A DNA stretch of 64,000 nucleotides from Hyposmocoma kahamanoa (Eukaryota; Arthropoda; Insecta; Lepidoptera; Cosmopterigidae), in contig NW_020655294.1 in the NCBI RefSeq assembly GCF_003589595.1, positions 424,043 to 488,042 of the forward strand. Reading direction: 5' to 3'. The notes beneath the pieces were generated by a model that worked only from the letters and a program-made list of their open reading frames with translations, was not told where the DNA came from and searched no databases. This document shows, piece by piece, positions 19,592 to 29,480 of this stretch. The stretch's first letter is position 1. Each line of letters starts with the position of its first letter. The position numbers were made by a program, and so were the translations under genes.

Positions 19592-20160
19592 ATGGCTAGT
19601 TTCTTTTGCACTGGTAGCACCAAATCATGCTTAAATGAGAGGGTAATAAAAACCCCTTTTTTATTTTTACCAGAGGCCGGTGACAGTGAAACATTGCTCG
19701 GTATACATTTTCTCCTTGCGGCTGAGGTGGTTATCGACTTTTCTCGCGAGTGTTGGTATTTTGCTGACAATCGCCGCATTCGCTATAAAACGTGTCTTGA
19801 ACCACTTCACCGCCTCATATTATGCTCCTCCTCGGACGTGCTTAGGGTCGACGAAAGCATGCGGCTTCAGTCACTGGATCCGAATCAGTTATCTGACAAT
19901 GATGACATTTTTCAGCCAGGGGGAGAGCCGACATCTTTTGCTCGGCACCTTATAGACACGGGGCCGCATCCTCCGATCATCGTGACTCCCAACGGGCTGA
20001 CGCCTACAAAACAGGTGTCTCCTAAGACTTTCTTCTTTGCGCCATTAGAAAAGTCAAATAGAAATTTGCGAAAATACCATGCAAAGCAGCTCACTCTTTA
20101 TCGTGATCGATTTAATACTGCTGCGGTACCTATAGTACTTTTACCTCGACGTGAGTGTCC
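19592..20160 (+). pseudogene. Ty3/gypsy protease-RT junction fragment
   Basis: Part of a 243-codon frame (to 20323). Residues ~25-60 carry LPEAGDSETLLGIHF..AAEVVIDF..CWYF. Later come DIFQPGGEPTSFARHLIDTG and PPI..TPNGLTPTK. This is the end of the retroelement protease followed by the linker and the first conserved box of the RT (usual form: G..T...HRI.TG...PI...PYRL.P.K). After LTPTK the expected RT palm does not follow. The frame enters a basic sequence (APLEKSNRNLRKYHAKQ...) that I cannot place, so a deletion or rearrangement has fused two segments in frame. The active-site Asp residues of protease and RT are not visible. It is a non-functional relic. Confidence 0.8.
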
Positions 20161-20439
20161 TCGGAGAATGAGAGCATGTAGCACGGAATCAGACGCAAGA
20201 GGGAAACTACTTTCGCCAGTTCATGAGCGAGGTCGCCATCATGAACTGCAGAGGGTGCGCCCGAAGGGTACTCGAAAGCATCCTACCCGATATCGCGACG
20301 ACCACCCATCCTCAATTAAGTAGATTAGTCTTTGCTAATGTAGATGGCGCTTCTCGCCATCGACCCTGTTTTGCCAAAAATATCACTTTTTCATGACCAA
20401 ATATGATAATAACGAAAGGACTTCCGGTAACTTCCGTTT

Positions 20440-20660
20440 TGTGCGTGATGACTTATATATCCAGGGGATATTATTCAGGAGTCCGCGTCTAACACTGGTT
20501 CCAGTTAGAAGTTTTTCATGTGCGCTCGTCTTTTCTGCTGTAATTTTGTATTAGTTCCTGTTATAAGTATTTATTTACGTCGTAGTATTTGTATAATATC
20601 TCTGTGCCCCGTTTTTTATAGTAATAAATACCCTTAATGCTCTACCGACTGACTTACTTA
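20440..20660 (+). other. possible solo LTR or retroelement 3' end
   Basis: Contains a TATA-like acttatatatcc near 20452 and a polyadenylation-like gtaataaata near 20622, about 170 bp apart. It lies some 280 bp downstream of the gypsy fragment. That spacing would fit an LTR R-U5 region, but no second LTR or terminal TG..CA is seen. Confidence 0.25.
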
Positions 20661-20959
20661 TTTTAGCCTGGCCATAATCTTTTATAGTATAACTTGGCGG
20701 TTAATTTTTTAATCATGCCAAAAATAAATATTGTGATAAAAAGTTTGTTTATTTTTTTCTACTGGTACGATTTTAATTCCTATGGTACGATTTAAACAAC
20801 TAGTCGGGTATATCGTACCGATGGCAAACTTCTGCAAATACATATATTTTGCGATGTTATAATAAAAGTAAGACACGGTTTCTCTGATAATGGTGACCAA
20901 GATATTGTACGTATTTGTTCATCTGTCTCGGACATTTCGTTTGTAAGCCTCTTTACAAA

Positions 20960-21230
20960 CGAAATATCCGAGTCTAAGGCAAAAGTGGTACAATATAACC
21001 GACTGGCATGTACACCTAAGCAATGCCTGTTCACTTTCGACTTGAAAAGGTCCAAGTTATAGCGTTCGGGGAATAAGTCCGCAGGTAGGGAATTCCACTC
21101 TCTAACCGCTCGCCACATAAATGTAGAAGCGAAACGCTTCGTGTGAATCCTGTGAATATCCACAACATAGGGGTGGATCCCCAGTCCACGTCTAGTCCCC
21201 CGATGATGAAGGCGGAATCAAATTATGCAA
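20960..21230 (-). pseudogene. LINE ORF2 C-terminal fragment (Jockey/CR1-like)
   Basis: Minus-strand translation from about 21217 gives FRLHHRGTRRGLGIHPYVVD, then TKRFASTFMWRAVREWNSLPA, then ERYNLDLFKSKVNRHCLG. The RTRRG, then H.Y.V, then R....SF..R....WN.LP..VFP..YN...FK..V order is the C-terminal end of the LINE type preserved at 30299-31945. The glycine after NRHCL ends the conserved region. A continuing frame runs to about 20795 without recognisable homology. A poly-purine microsatellite and a rearranged piece of the same ORF (21480-21610) lie upstream. Confidence 0.88.
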
Positions 21231-21280
21231 TTCCACACTCTCCATGACATATCATGTAGAATACCGATAACCAGGCAACT

Positions 21281-21311
21281 AAGAAAGAAGAAAGAAGAAA
21301 GAAGAAAGAAA
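21281..21311 (+). repeat. AAGAAAG microsatellite
   Basis: Tandem aagaaag/aag units, AG-only, over 31 bp, between the two LINE pieces. Confidence 0.9.
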
Positions 21312-21479
21312 ATATATTTATTTGGTCCACATTACATTGACAATAACTACTTTACAACTACAAAAATAAGGAACCAAAAAGGTCACCACTCAGCATGTGC
21401 CAGTTTGCTCACGGAGAAACAGACCGGCGCTGATATTCTGTGGCCACCACAACAGTAAGGACACCACTACAACGAACAT

Positions 21480-21610
21480 ACACTATCCTGCGGTGTTCAA
21501 GGCTCTGCAGCTTGTTGATTGAATCTAAAGTGGCCAGTTGGTATTTAGCAAAGCCATCCCATAAGTGGCAGCAGTACCCCATAATGAACCCGATTCTTCT
21601 GTAAAAAGAG
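21480..21610 (-). pseudogene. LINE ORF2 fragment, thumb region, joined to SINE I sequence
   Basis: Minus strand: GFIMGYCCHLWDGFAKYQLA followed by TLDSINKLQSLEHRR. This matches the ..MEYCSHLWDGSAKYLLDAL box of the LINE at 30299-31945. Immediately upstream on that strand the frame enters DPYWASMAHYG, whose DNA (ccatagtgcgccatactggcccaat) is the SINE I body seen at 34000. This is therefore a LINE/SINE junction. Confidence 0.82.
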
Positions 21611-21659
21611 TTTATACCATAGTGCGCCATACTGGCCCAATAAGGGTCTGTTAGCATAG

Positions 21660-22365
21660 CGAATACATTAAATTAAAACGATGGGTTCACAAACGCACTA
21701 AAAGTATATTTCTGAAAAACCCCTATCCCCGATCTCTCTCGCGCTAATCTCACAAACTCACAGAACACTATGTTCACAAGAAGTATCAACTGGCACCCCC
21801 TAACCTAATCTGTACTTCCTCTTTCTTTCTTTTTTAATCCCACCTATATCATTTAGTGTTGCCCTTTTGTTCTTTAATCGATTATACTCGAGCGAAGTCG
21901 GTAACTTAATTTATTTAACCCTTAACTATAGTCGTGGGTCCAATGGACCCAAGTTCATTCTTTAAACTCGCGTAGGAATCGCTGCAGGCGACGCAGCTTT
22001 TCCCACTTCTCAGTACCTTCCAACAGCACGCCGAAGCGAGCACTGTGACATGGGCGTGATTTACTCGTTGATTTAGACAGCGATGAGGGAGAAATCGGCG
22101 AAAATTCTATATCTTTGTAACTTTAAATTCTAATACTGCCTCTTTCAGATAACAACTAGGATTTTGTGAGAACTAGCGGCTACGGAACATTCTCAAATAT
22201 CTGATAGAGAAATTCCTAATAAGAATAAAGACGAAATGATATTTTTATGAACCTTACATAAACTGTGTGCAATTCGTGTTTATATTATAATTAAGCTAAA
22301 TTGTACCAGTTTTAAATTTATTTTACTTTTGTAAAACAATATATTTTCATATGAATTGAAACTAT
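21660..22365. other. unassigned stretch
   Basis: No recognised family. It contains TTAACCCTTAAC at 21915 followed by a small palindrome (gggtccaatggaccc), reminiscent of a piggyBac-type end, but no partner terminus was found. Confidence 0.35.
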
Positions 22366-22368
22366 TTT

Positions 22369-22480
22369 TCCGGATTTAAATCGCACATATTTGTTTTTTC
22401 AAACGAACCGACGTTTCGGGCCTTTTACAGGTCACGGTTGGCCATGACCATGAGACCTGTGCAGGGCCCGAAACAATACA
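22369..22480 (+). repeat. Penelope-like terminal sequence with palindromic junction
   Basis: Runs gaaactatttttccggattt ... ccgacgtttcgggccttttac, then ggtcacggttgg. It then turns back as gagacctgtgcagggcccgaaac. It is broken by a LINE 3' end at 22481-22848 and resumes at 22849-22868 (gttggtttgtttgaaaaaac). Confidence 0.78.
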
Positions 22481-22848
22481 GTACATTACAATACAAAAAT
22501 TCTTTATTGTACACCAAAAAAAGGAAACAAATACAATACAATTAAATTAAAAGTAAGCGGTGGTACAATGGGCGGTCTTATCGCTTTTAACGATTTCTGC
22601 CAGACAACCTTTGGATGGAAGTATGAAGAATTACTAATCAATAGATAAAACTTGATAAATAAATGCAAACATACATATATTCATAAATAAATAATAAAAC
22701 CAATACGTACTCGTATATATGAATATCGTAAACTACTATATATTCTTACACCTATAAACATAAACTTTGTAAAACATAAAAATACCTAAGCAGTTCAAGT
22801 CACACTAAAGTTAGGTAGTGTTCCTTTCCCTTATTTTTGAACATATAA
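22481..22848 (-). mobile_element. LINE 3' end inserted in Penelope-like sequence
   Basis: On the minus strand it ends ggtgtacaataaagaatttttgtattg. That simple A-rich 3' terminus follows words (tggcagaaatcg, gcgataagaccgccc) that I recall as typical of lepidopteran LINE 3' untranslated regions. The interrupted host sequence reads cccgaaac on the left and gttggtttg on the right, matching an uninterrupted cgaaacgtcggtttg at 40770. No coding remnant is included. Confidence 0.6.
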
Positions 22849-22867
22849 CGTTGGTTTGTTTGAAAAA

Positions 22868-23112
22868 ACACGCGTGTCCATAAAAGTTACAGTGCCACTT
22901 AGAGCTTTAAATTGCAAAGATTTGAGGGGCACTACCACTGCGCCCGTCACCCTGAGACATCAGACAGTCCCATGTGCCTGTAATTTCACCAGCAACCTTG
23001 CCCTTCAAAACCGGAACATAGTGATACTGACATTACTGCTTGACGGCAGAAATAGGTCAGGTGGCAGTATTAGCCTGGACGAACTCTTCCACAATTTACT
23101 GCTTCTCAAATG
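22868..23112 (-). repeat. SINE A copy
   Basis: Minus orientation: gtgtccataaaagttacagt, agagctttaaattgcaaaga, tgcctgtaatttcaccagc, tactgcttgacggcagaaat, ctggacgaactctt. Nearly full length but truncated at the far 5' end. Confidence 0.88.
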
Positions 23113-23461
23113 CTCCTGTACACGTACGTCTGTTCAGTAAAGTTGTGCGTTACCGCCTATCAAATAACGGTAAGTAACAAGATAGAGAAGCGTATTTGTA
23201 TCAAACTCCATAACGTTACACAATTAGGGTCGAGTTTACCCGGGGGAGGGCGACGATGACGTCACAACGTTCTGTGTACAGTTTTTGTTATACGAGTACA
23301 GTCTTAGATTGATGAATGTAAGTGAGGCAAGAGAGGTTTATCTATACTGTTTGCAGCTGGGTTTCCATTTTGTGGTCTGGATCGTCGTGAATTTGAATAG
23401 ATTTGAATTTAAATCCAAATTGTGCAGTCAAGAAAAAGAAACGTTAATTGTATCTCATGTG

Positions 23462-23540
23462 TACAGTGGCCAAACGATTTGCACTACGGGCACTGGGTGA
23501 AAGGTTTGATTCCCGGTAGAACCAATTTATAAGGAATTTA
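23462..23540 (+). repeat. tRNA-derived SINE (family K)
   Basis: A box TGGCCAAACGA (23467) and B box AGGTTTGATTCC (23504), followed by cggtagaaccaatttataa. The latter also appears (ccggtaggaccaatttggg) beside the minus-strand copy at 63120-63230. Confidence 0.65.
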
Positions 23541-23775
23541 CCTATTTCTGCCGCCAAGCAGTAATGTCAGCATTACTATGTTCCGGTTTTGAAGGGTAGG
23601 GGTACTGATAAAATCACAGGCCCATGGGACTTGTCTTGTCTTGTTGTGGCAGTGCCCCTCAGACCTTTACGATTTAAAGCTCTGAGTGGCACTGCAAGTG
23701 TTATGGATAGGCATGTAGCTTACAATCAGGCGTACAACTTGTTCGTCCCGTCACTTAATATTATAAAAAAAAATG
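23538..23775 (+). repeat. SINE A copy
   Basis: From tttacctatttctgccgcc to the A-rich end ttataaaaaaaaatg. A deletion of about 45 bp is evident between gggacttgtc and gtggcagtgcc. Confidence 0.88.
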
Positions 23776-23984
23776 ATTTTTTAGTTTGTGGTTAAATGGC
23801 TTGGAAGAAAATGCAGTGAGATGGAGAAAAGGATGCTTAGGTGACTCAGATTCATCCTCCCTTCATAAGAAGATAAATGAAAGAAAATTCTCGAAACTGG
23901 CGAATGTGAGTGGATAAGTTGGAAAGGTGCCACGGCTAAATTGAAGGCATCCTAAAGAAAGGCCACGTCAAAAGTACCGTTGAG

Positions 23985-24210
23985 TCGGTACTACCTCAGT
24001 TCAAATTCTATATTTTCGGGTTCTAATACGGTTTATTTGACTTGGGTCGAGCAACAGGGACACTGGCTTTATTTCAGAATGTATTTTTTTATAAATAAAA
24101 TTGAAGCCATTTGATAAATGCACATCGGATACTGTACATGTTGTATTTAGTTCAGTTGATATAAAAAAAGAAACCATTGGTATGTGTAAAGTAGCTATTG
24201 AATACTTTCA
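23985..24210 (+). repeat. dispersed family G
   Basis: Shares actacctc, taatacggt, gagtcgag/ggtcgagc, attgaagccatttg, gatactgtacatgttgtattta and cagttgata with 40990-41165 and partly with 57505-57680. Non-coding, unclassified. Confidence 0.65.
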
Positions 24211-24212
24211 TA

Positions 24213-24421
24213 ACCACTCACGCGATACATGCAGCCGTATGCGCATACCACACCTAGAGGTGCCGGTGATGATTTTATACCGATTTATCGGATATCGAAG
24301 TTATAACAGGTAAAAGAACTAATAATAATTGCTATTTCGGTAACTACTCTAGCAAACCATAAAGTTTTTAATGCCTGGGTCTGTCATTTAAAAAAAATAA
24401 ACAACTTCAAAAATACGTCAA
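24213..24421 (+). mobile_element. MITE E, left half only
   Basis: Collinear with the first 210 bp of the complete E copies (cactcacgcgatacatgcag ... aacaacttcaaaaatacgtca), then ends abruptly. The outermost TCCG is eroded. Confidence 0.85.
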
Positions 24422-24509
24422 TGACGATGTATTAGCTGTAAGTGGACCTGGTATTCTTTACAGATTCAGGAGATAAGTGAGATGTTTTTAAAAATCTGGC
24501 CACACAAAA

Positions 24510-24683
24510 TTCGACAAAAGTATGGAATATACCTTTGCGTGTTTGTGTTCCCGACAGCTACAATTTAGGGCTATTCAAGGCTAGAGTGAATAGGGAAATC
24601 GTCGACTACATTCCTGACCAAACGGTCATCTATTTTACATACATAAAAGATTGTACATACGAAAGTCTCTTTCGATTGTGATA
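24510..24683 (+). pseudogene. LINE ORF2 C-terminal fragment
   Basis: An uninterrupted frame reads STKVWNIPLRVCVPDSYNLG followed by LFKARVNREIVDYIPDQT and ends with a stop at 24681-24683. The VWN.L...CVP.SYNL.LFKARVNR block is the C-terminal signature of the same LINE type as at 21000 and 30400. Nothing upstream is recognisable, so this is a strongly 5'-truncated copy. The tail carries an A-poor 3' region with a T run. Confidence 0.78.
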
Positions 24684-24879
24684 TTCTTTTTTTTTGGCTC
24701 AAATTTAGCGTCAGGGATATTTTTGTATATTATGTAGATTCAATAATTTAAACTCTTCTGCAATGCTGCAATAAAATCAAGTTTTCAAACAATATGATGT
24801 GACAGCACGTTCAAAAGCTGTTTAAAAATAACGTGTTTATTTTTTGTATTTTCTTCAAAAGAAGTTTCTAATATAAAGT

Positions 24880-25140
24880 GATGGTAAGCTACACGCTTGT
24901 CCATAACAGTTGCAGTGCCACTCAGAGCTTCAAATCGCAAAGATCTGAGGCGCACTGCCACTGCGCCCGTCACCCTGAGACATAAGTTGACAAGTCCCAT
25001 GTGCCTGTAATTCCACCAGCACACTTACCCTTCAAAACCGGAACACAGTAATGCTAACATTACTGCTTGGCGGCAGAACTAGGTAAGGTGGCAGTACTTC
25101 CCTGGACGAACTCTTTCACAAGGAGCTCTGCTGCTTACAA
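24880..25140 (-). repeat. SINE A copy, near full length
   Basis: Minus orientation from gtgatggtaagctacacgct through ccataacagttgcagtgcc and tgcctgtaattccaccagc to aggagctctgctgctta. The hairpin region is intact. Confidence 0.9.
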
Positions 25141-25224
25141 AAAAAAGGTCAAAAGAAGTCTTTATCAATATCGAAATTACTTCATTTCACATGCTATGGA
25201 ATTAATATAACATAAATACAAAAC

Positions 25225-25450
25225 AGTATACTTCAAAAACCGACCTCAAACCGGTTACCGGGTGCTCGAAACAGGATTCATCCCCTAGTTTGCCACCCTT
25301 AGAGGTGGAATATTTTCTTCAAATTTAAATGGGAGCAATTCTGAGGTACCATCTTTCCAACAAAAAAATAATCATCAAAATTGGTTTACTAATGTTTTGT
25401 TCTGTTCACAAAGTAACGTACATACAAAAAAAATACAGTCGATTTTAAAA
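25225..25450 (-). repeat. family B, short form
   Basis: Minus words: ccgacctcaaaccggttacc, attcatcccctagtttgcca, cccttagaggtggaatattt, acagtcgattttaaaac. Confidence 0.8.
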
Positions 25451-25454
25451 CCTG

Positions 25455-26285
25455 TGAGTAAACAACTTCTCCAGACCAGTTTAATGAATACACATACGAT
25501 AGTTCAACTGTAACTAGTTGAAGAGTTGAATATTCAGGAGACTATCCTAATAGCAGCATCACATCAGGGTTACTATGTTACTTGTTGTAATGTTATCGGA
25601 TTTTCTTAGTATATCAAAGGACAATGGCAAACTCCCATATAAATTTCTGTTGACATAATTTCTATGCGTCTGTTTATGAAAAATATGTGAAAATATCGAG
25701 TTGAAATTCCTGAACAAATTTTGTTTTGGATTTTACTTAGAAGTCAGGAATTAAATTAATATTCCAGTTTGAAGTTTTGGAGGTTGTGTTACGTAATTGA
25801 ATAAAATACGTTCGGTGTATTATTATATCAAAATAAACTACAGAAGTTGTAAACAGAGTTAATAGAAGCTGAATAGTGCCTTGGGTTTGTGACGTGACGA
25901 AAGTTCAGAGGAAATTATTTTGTGTACTGGTATGGGCAAAAGGCATGAGGTTACGCCATAACAAAAAACTGAGTTAATTAATAACATACCACAGACTACT
26001 GCATTGGTAACTTGGTCCCAAATGATTTTTTTGTGAAACGTGCCGTCCAACCCTGATTTTCGGAACTTTTTTGTCAGTTTTACCATTTTCTCCTATGGCA
26101 TTTTGGAGAAGAACTTGTCGACTTTATTTTTTGTAATGAAGTAGTCAGTCTTTTATTAGGTGATTATCATACTGTACTGCTCCCCGCGATGGAGCGCGGA
26201 GCTGCGTTTTTTAACGTTGTACTAAAGTACCTCCGTTTGCCGACCAAATTTATTTTCATATTTTCTTAAATCTTTGTAATGAAGT
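25455..26285. other. unassigned stretch
   Basis: No family recognised. A small GC hairpin (gctccccgcgatggagcgcggagc) lies at 26180-26203. The 75-codon minus frame at 25859-26086 shows no domain. Confidence 0.35.
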
Positions 26286-26290
26286 TAAAA

Positions 26291-26400
26291 TTACCGATTT
26301 ATCGATCTGGTTCGTAAAAAGGGATGTACCCAATATCTTCGGTGTCTTTTTATTTGAGTAAACAAAAACCGAATAGACAGTATAACTGCTGCGTCCTGAA
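26291..26400 (-). pseudogene. possible Harbinger-type transposase N-terminal scrap
   Basis: The minus frame reads FLFTQIKRHRRYWVHPFLRT and stops after RSINR. The RRYWVHPF.R.R box resembles the early region of HARBI1-like proteins and matches the box at 18640-18850. Only ~35 residues are convincing. It sits directly beside MITE E (26452), but no shared termini show that the two are related. Confidence 0.35.
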
Positions 26401-26451
26401 TGGGTTCTGTATTATTAACCATTCTTGTCAGAGAAGGATCTCGGCTACATA

Positions 26452-27058
26452 TCCGCTCACGTGATTCATGCGTCTCTGGAGGCATACCACACCTAGAGGT
26501 GCCGGTGATGATTTTATACCGATTTATCGGATATCGAAGTTATAACAGGTAAAAAAACTAATATTAATTGCTATTTCGGTAACTACTCTAGCAAACCATA
26601 AAGTTTGTAATGCCTGGGTCTGTCATTTAAAAAAAATAAACAACTTCAAAAATACGTCACGACAATCGTGTGTGTTATTGTTTGGGCTGGTGATGTCGGT
26701 GTTTATTTATTGAAAACATACCGTGAGTTGCGTTTTTTAAGTTTACCCTGAATATAAATGTTTATAAACTATACTTTAAGGAGTAATTTCATGGTAAACA
26801 TTATAATCACTCATACGGAATATTATCATATTTACCCAAGTACACCAAAAATTTCATTAGTGCTTTTTAAGTGCAGGATTTGCGGTGTATTACTGCATTT
26901 TTTGAGACGTTTTTGTTGTAGTACGGAGGGTATTTATTTAGCAATGCAGAATAATAATTTTCATTTATAAAAACTTGTATTTAAACTGAATCCTTTTCTA
27001 ATTTGCGAAACCAAATAGCCGCCATTTTGCGGTAGGATGAGCGCATAGCGTGAGCGGA
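26452..27058 (+). mobile_element. MITE E, full-length copy
   Basis: Starts TCCGCTCACGTGAT and ends with the imperfect complement AGCGTGAGCGGA, flanked by TA on both sides. It is 607 bp and collinear with 7014-7602 and with 29481-30277 once SINE H is removed. No coding capacity. Confidence 0.92.
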
Positions 27059-27059
27059 T

Positions 27060-28400
27060 ATACAATCACTACCGCTAGACTGCTGCCCCCGCGCAGATTA
27101 AACCGCGCGTTGACGCAGATCTGCGTCTCCGCCACCGCACGCATGATTACGCGTCCAGCGGACGCGGCGCAGTGTGATAATTGCATTAGCTTATTACAAA
27201 TCGGTAGAATCAGTACATTTGATATTACGCGAACTAAATGTGGACCATATTCATAGACGTAGGTACTGAAATTCCTTTTTGGCAGCTAGATGTCGCTCAA
27301 TTAAGAAAGTGATAGTTGTTGATGTCAGTCCGGTTACATACTAATTAGTTATTGAAAATTTCTTTTAAATATGATTTTATTTGCAAACCTAAATAGGCCG
27401 CTATTAAAAAAACCTAATGTATTTATCTTATTCAAATTTGTAAGTACGACATTTGAAGATACTAATGAATCCTTTTAACTGTGATTTTGCCATTGTTCTT
27501 TCAAGTTGATTGGTCAAGTGGAAGTAAAATAAATGTTTGTTTTACGACTGAGATTAATATGAAATTACAATAATTAAAAAGAGTCGTTGATCCTTATACT
27601 GTCTTCTCACGGCCCGTGATTTTAAACGAGCAGATTTGAACAAAAAATATGATACAAGGATTGTAGACATGCTAAATCTTGATCTCGGTTTTCTTCAGTG
27701 AACAAAATGTGTTCAATCAACACGTGACATAGGTTTTAGTCCAATAGATGAACTGTTAATTCCCATGTCAGGACTCCGTCACTCTCTCAAGGTTACGCGA
27801 TAAGTGCTTACCGTGGAGTGCACCGACGTCGGTACAAGCGCTCATACAAGTCTTTCATTTATTATTATTTACACGACTGCACACGGCGGGTAACGTTATT
27901 TTCACCTCTCTGAGCGCGTGCTTAGGTTCCTTTTTTCTGTAGCGAGCGCTATCATTAGTCAGGTTTAGTAGGCTATTGCAGCGTAGGTAGTTTTGATTTT
28001 GTATGAGAGTCATGTACCTATTACGTAGTAACGATTAATTATATCGGGCAACAGCCTACAAAGTTCCTTACGGATGACAGACTATAGGGTCTATATTTCG
28101 ACAACCTTGTCTCCTTTGATTTATTTTAAACCAACAACAATTAAAGCTTACCAAATTAATTTACACGGCTTCGAATAAACAAGTTCATTTTCAATTGTTT
28201 TTCATAAATCAGAATCTCAAATTTAAATACACGTTCAGACTTGCTGTTTCTTATTTTGATTTAAAATTTACGTCACGGTTATGAATTTTAAGTTAGAAAT
28301 TAAAATTTGGGTTAGGTTTTATCTCGTTTTGTCAGTTCAGAAACTCGAATTTAACGAAATAGACCAGTTAAAAATTATAAAAAATCACTTAGGTAGGTTT
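27060..28400. other. unassigned, locally GC-rich stretch
   Basis: 27075-27175 is unusually GC-rich and includes the perfect 16-bp palindrome GACGCAGATCTGCGTC (27112-27127). The remainder is AT-rich. No coding motif recognised. Confidence 0.35.
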
Positions 28401-28407
28401 ACCGAGT

Positions 28408-28598
28408 GGTTGTAAGCCAGATTTATACTTGTCTGACGTGTTATGTCGTGATGCGTCAGAACGGTATCGGTTTCATACATTTAATATGATTAGATTTATA
28501 TTAGTGTGGTAGACGTGATGGCTTGTGTCGTATGTATTAAACTGGTGCCGTTCTGATGCGTCACAACATGACACGTCAGACAAATGTAAATCCAGCTG
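28408..28598. repeat. foldback/hairpin element
   Basis: Left arm 28408-28476 and right arm 28528-28597 are inverted copies (about 80% by eye). They share ttgtctgacgtg, tcagaacgg and tttcatacat/tttaatacat words. They enclose a ~50-bp AT-rich loop. It could be a MITE or a long-hairpin RNA source. Confidence 0.75.
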
Positions 28599-28611
28599 TC
28601 GCACACTGTTT

Positions 28612-28645
28612 AACTGCCTCCGTGGCCGAACGTTTCTAAGAAGTC
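28612..28645 (+). repeat. SINE H head fragment
   Basis: Reads actgcctccgtggccgaacg, the A-box head of the SINE at 29603-29831 in the opposite orientation. Confidence 0.55.
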
Positions 28646-28740
28646 TATGATGGACTGCCACACAGAGATCCTGGGGGCGTATTATGATCGTTTAAAATAA
28701 TAGATACGTATTATTCATCCACGAAAATAAGTAAATACAC

Positions 28741-28892
28741 TATATATATAATAATAATAATAGTAATAGTAACAGTGACAGTGCCAGTGACAGTGACAGT
28801 GACAGTAACAGTGACAGTGACAGTGACAGTGACAGTGACAGTGCCAGTGTCAGTGTCAGTGACAGTGACAGTAACAGTAACAGTAATAATAA
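28741..28892 (+). repeat. (ACAGTG)n minisatellite
   Basis: About 20 hexamer units of the acagtg/ccagtg/tcagtg type, grading at both ends into taa/agtaat repeats. Uninterrupted by spacers, so not a CRISPR. Confidence 0.95.
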
Positions 28893-28899
28893 AGACACT

Positions 28900-29475
28900 A
28901 TAGAAAAAAATCGATACATCTATAGTTTAATTTTTGTAAATAAGAGAAAAGCGCAAATTAAATTTCCAAACGACGTCAAATGTCGACGAAATTCCGCGGG
29001 TAAATTTTTACTTTGTAGTTTGTTGAAAATATGTAAAAAATATTTTAAGAATATTTGACTACAAATTAAATTGTAAGAAATTATACTTGGCTTTAGTGCA
29101 AAATAACCTTAGTCTCAACCAATAAATCGGCGGATTTTGTTGGCTTCAACATGTGCGATTAAAGGTCATCGCAAAGGTTGTGGGCCATATCTTTGCTAAG
29201 CCGGTATCTTTTCATAAATTGTTGTGCATTCATTTCAAACGGATCACTACTATCTCGCAGATTTTTTCCATATTATTATCGTGTGAAGAATTATTTTCGA
29301 GATCTCAAACATTTCGTATTCATCGCACATCATGAAATGATTGCCTAAAAATATATAAACTCAAAATTATAATAATTATATACATTTATACACAAAACCA
29401 TTCATTAAAAGCTACACCAAGACACTGTAAACTGAATGGTTGATTGCCGTTACTTTTTGAGAGATCAAACGTGAA
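28900..29475. other. unassigned stretch
   Basis: AT-rich with no recognised family or domain. The 60-codon plus frame at 29153-29335 is unremarkable. Confidence 0.35.
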
Positions 29476-29480
29476 CAATA

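Noticed and set aside
21915..21955. piggyBac-type end (TTAACCCTTAAC plus palindrome)
   Set aside because: No matching inverted terminus with TTAA was found within reach and no transposase trace is present.
28741..28892. Regular repeats as a CRISPR array
   Set aside because: Contiguous hexamers without spacers; a simple minisatellite in a eukaryotic genome.
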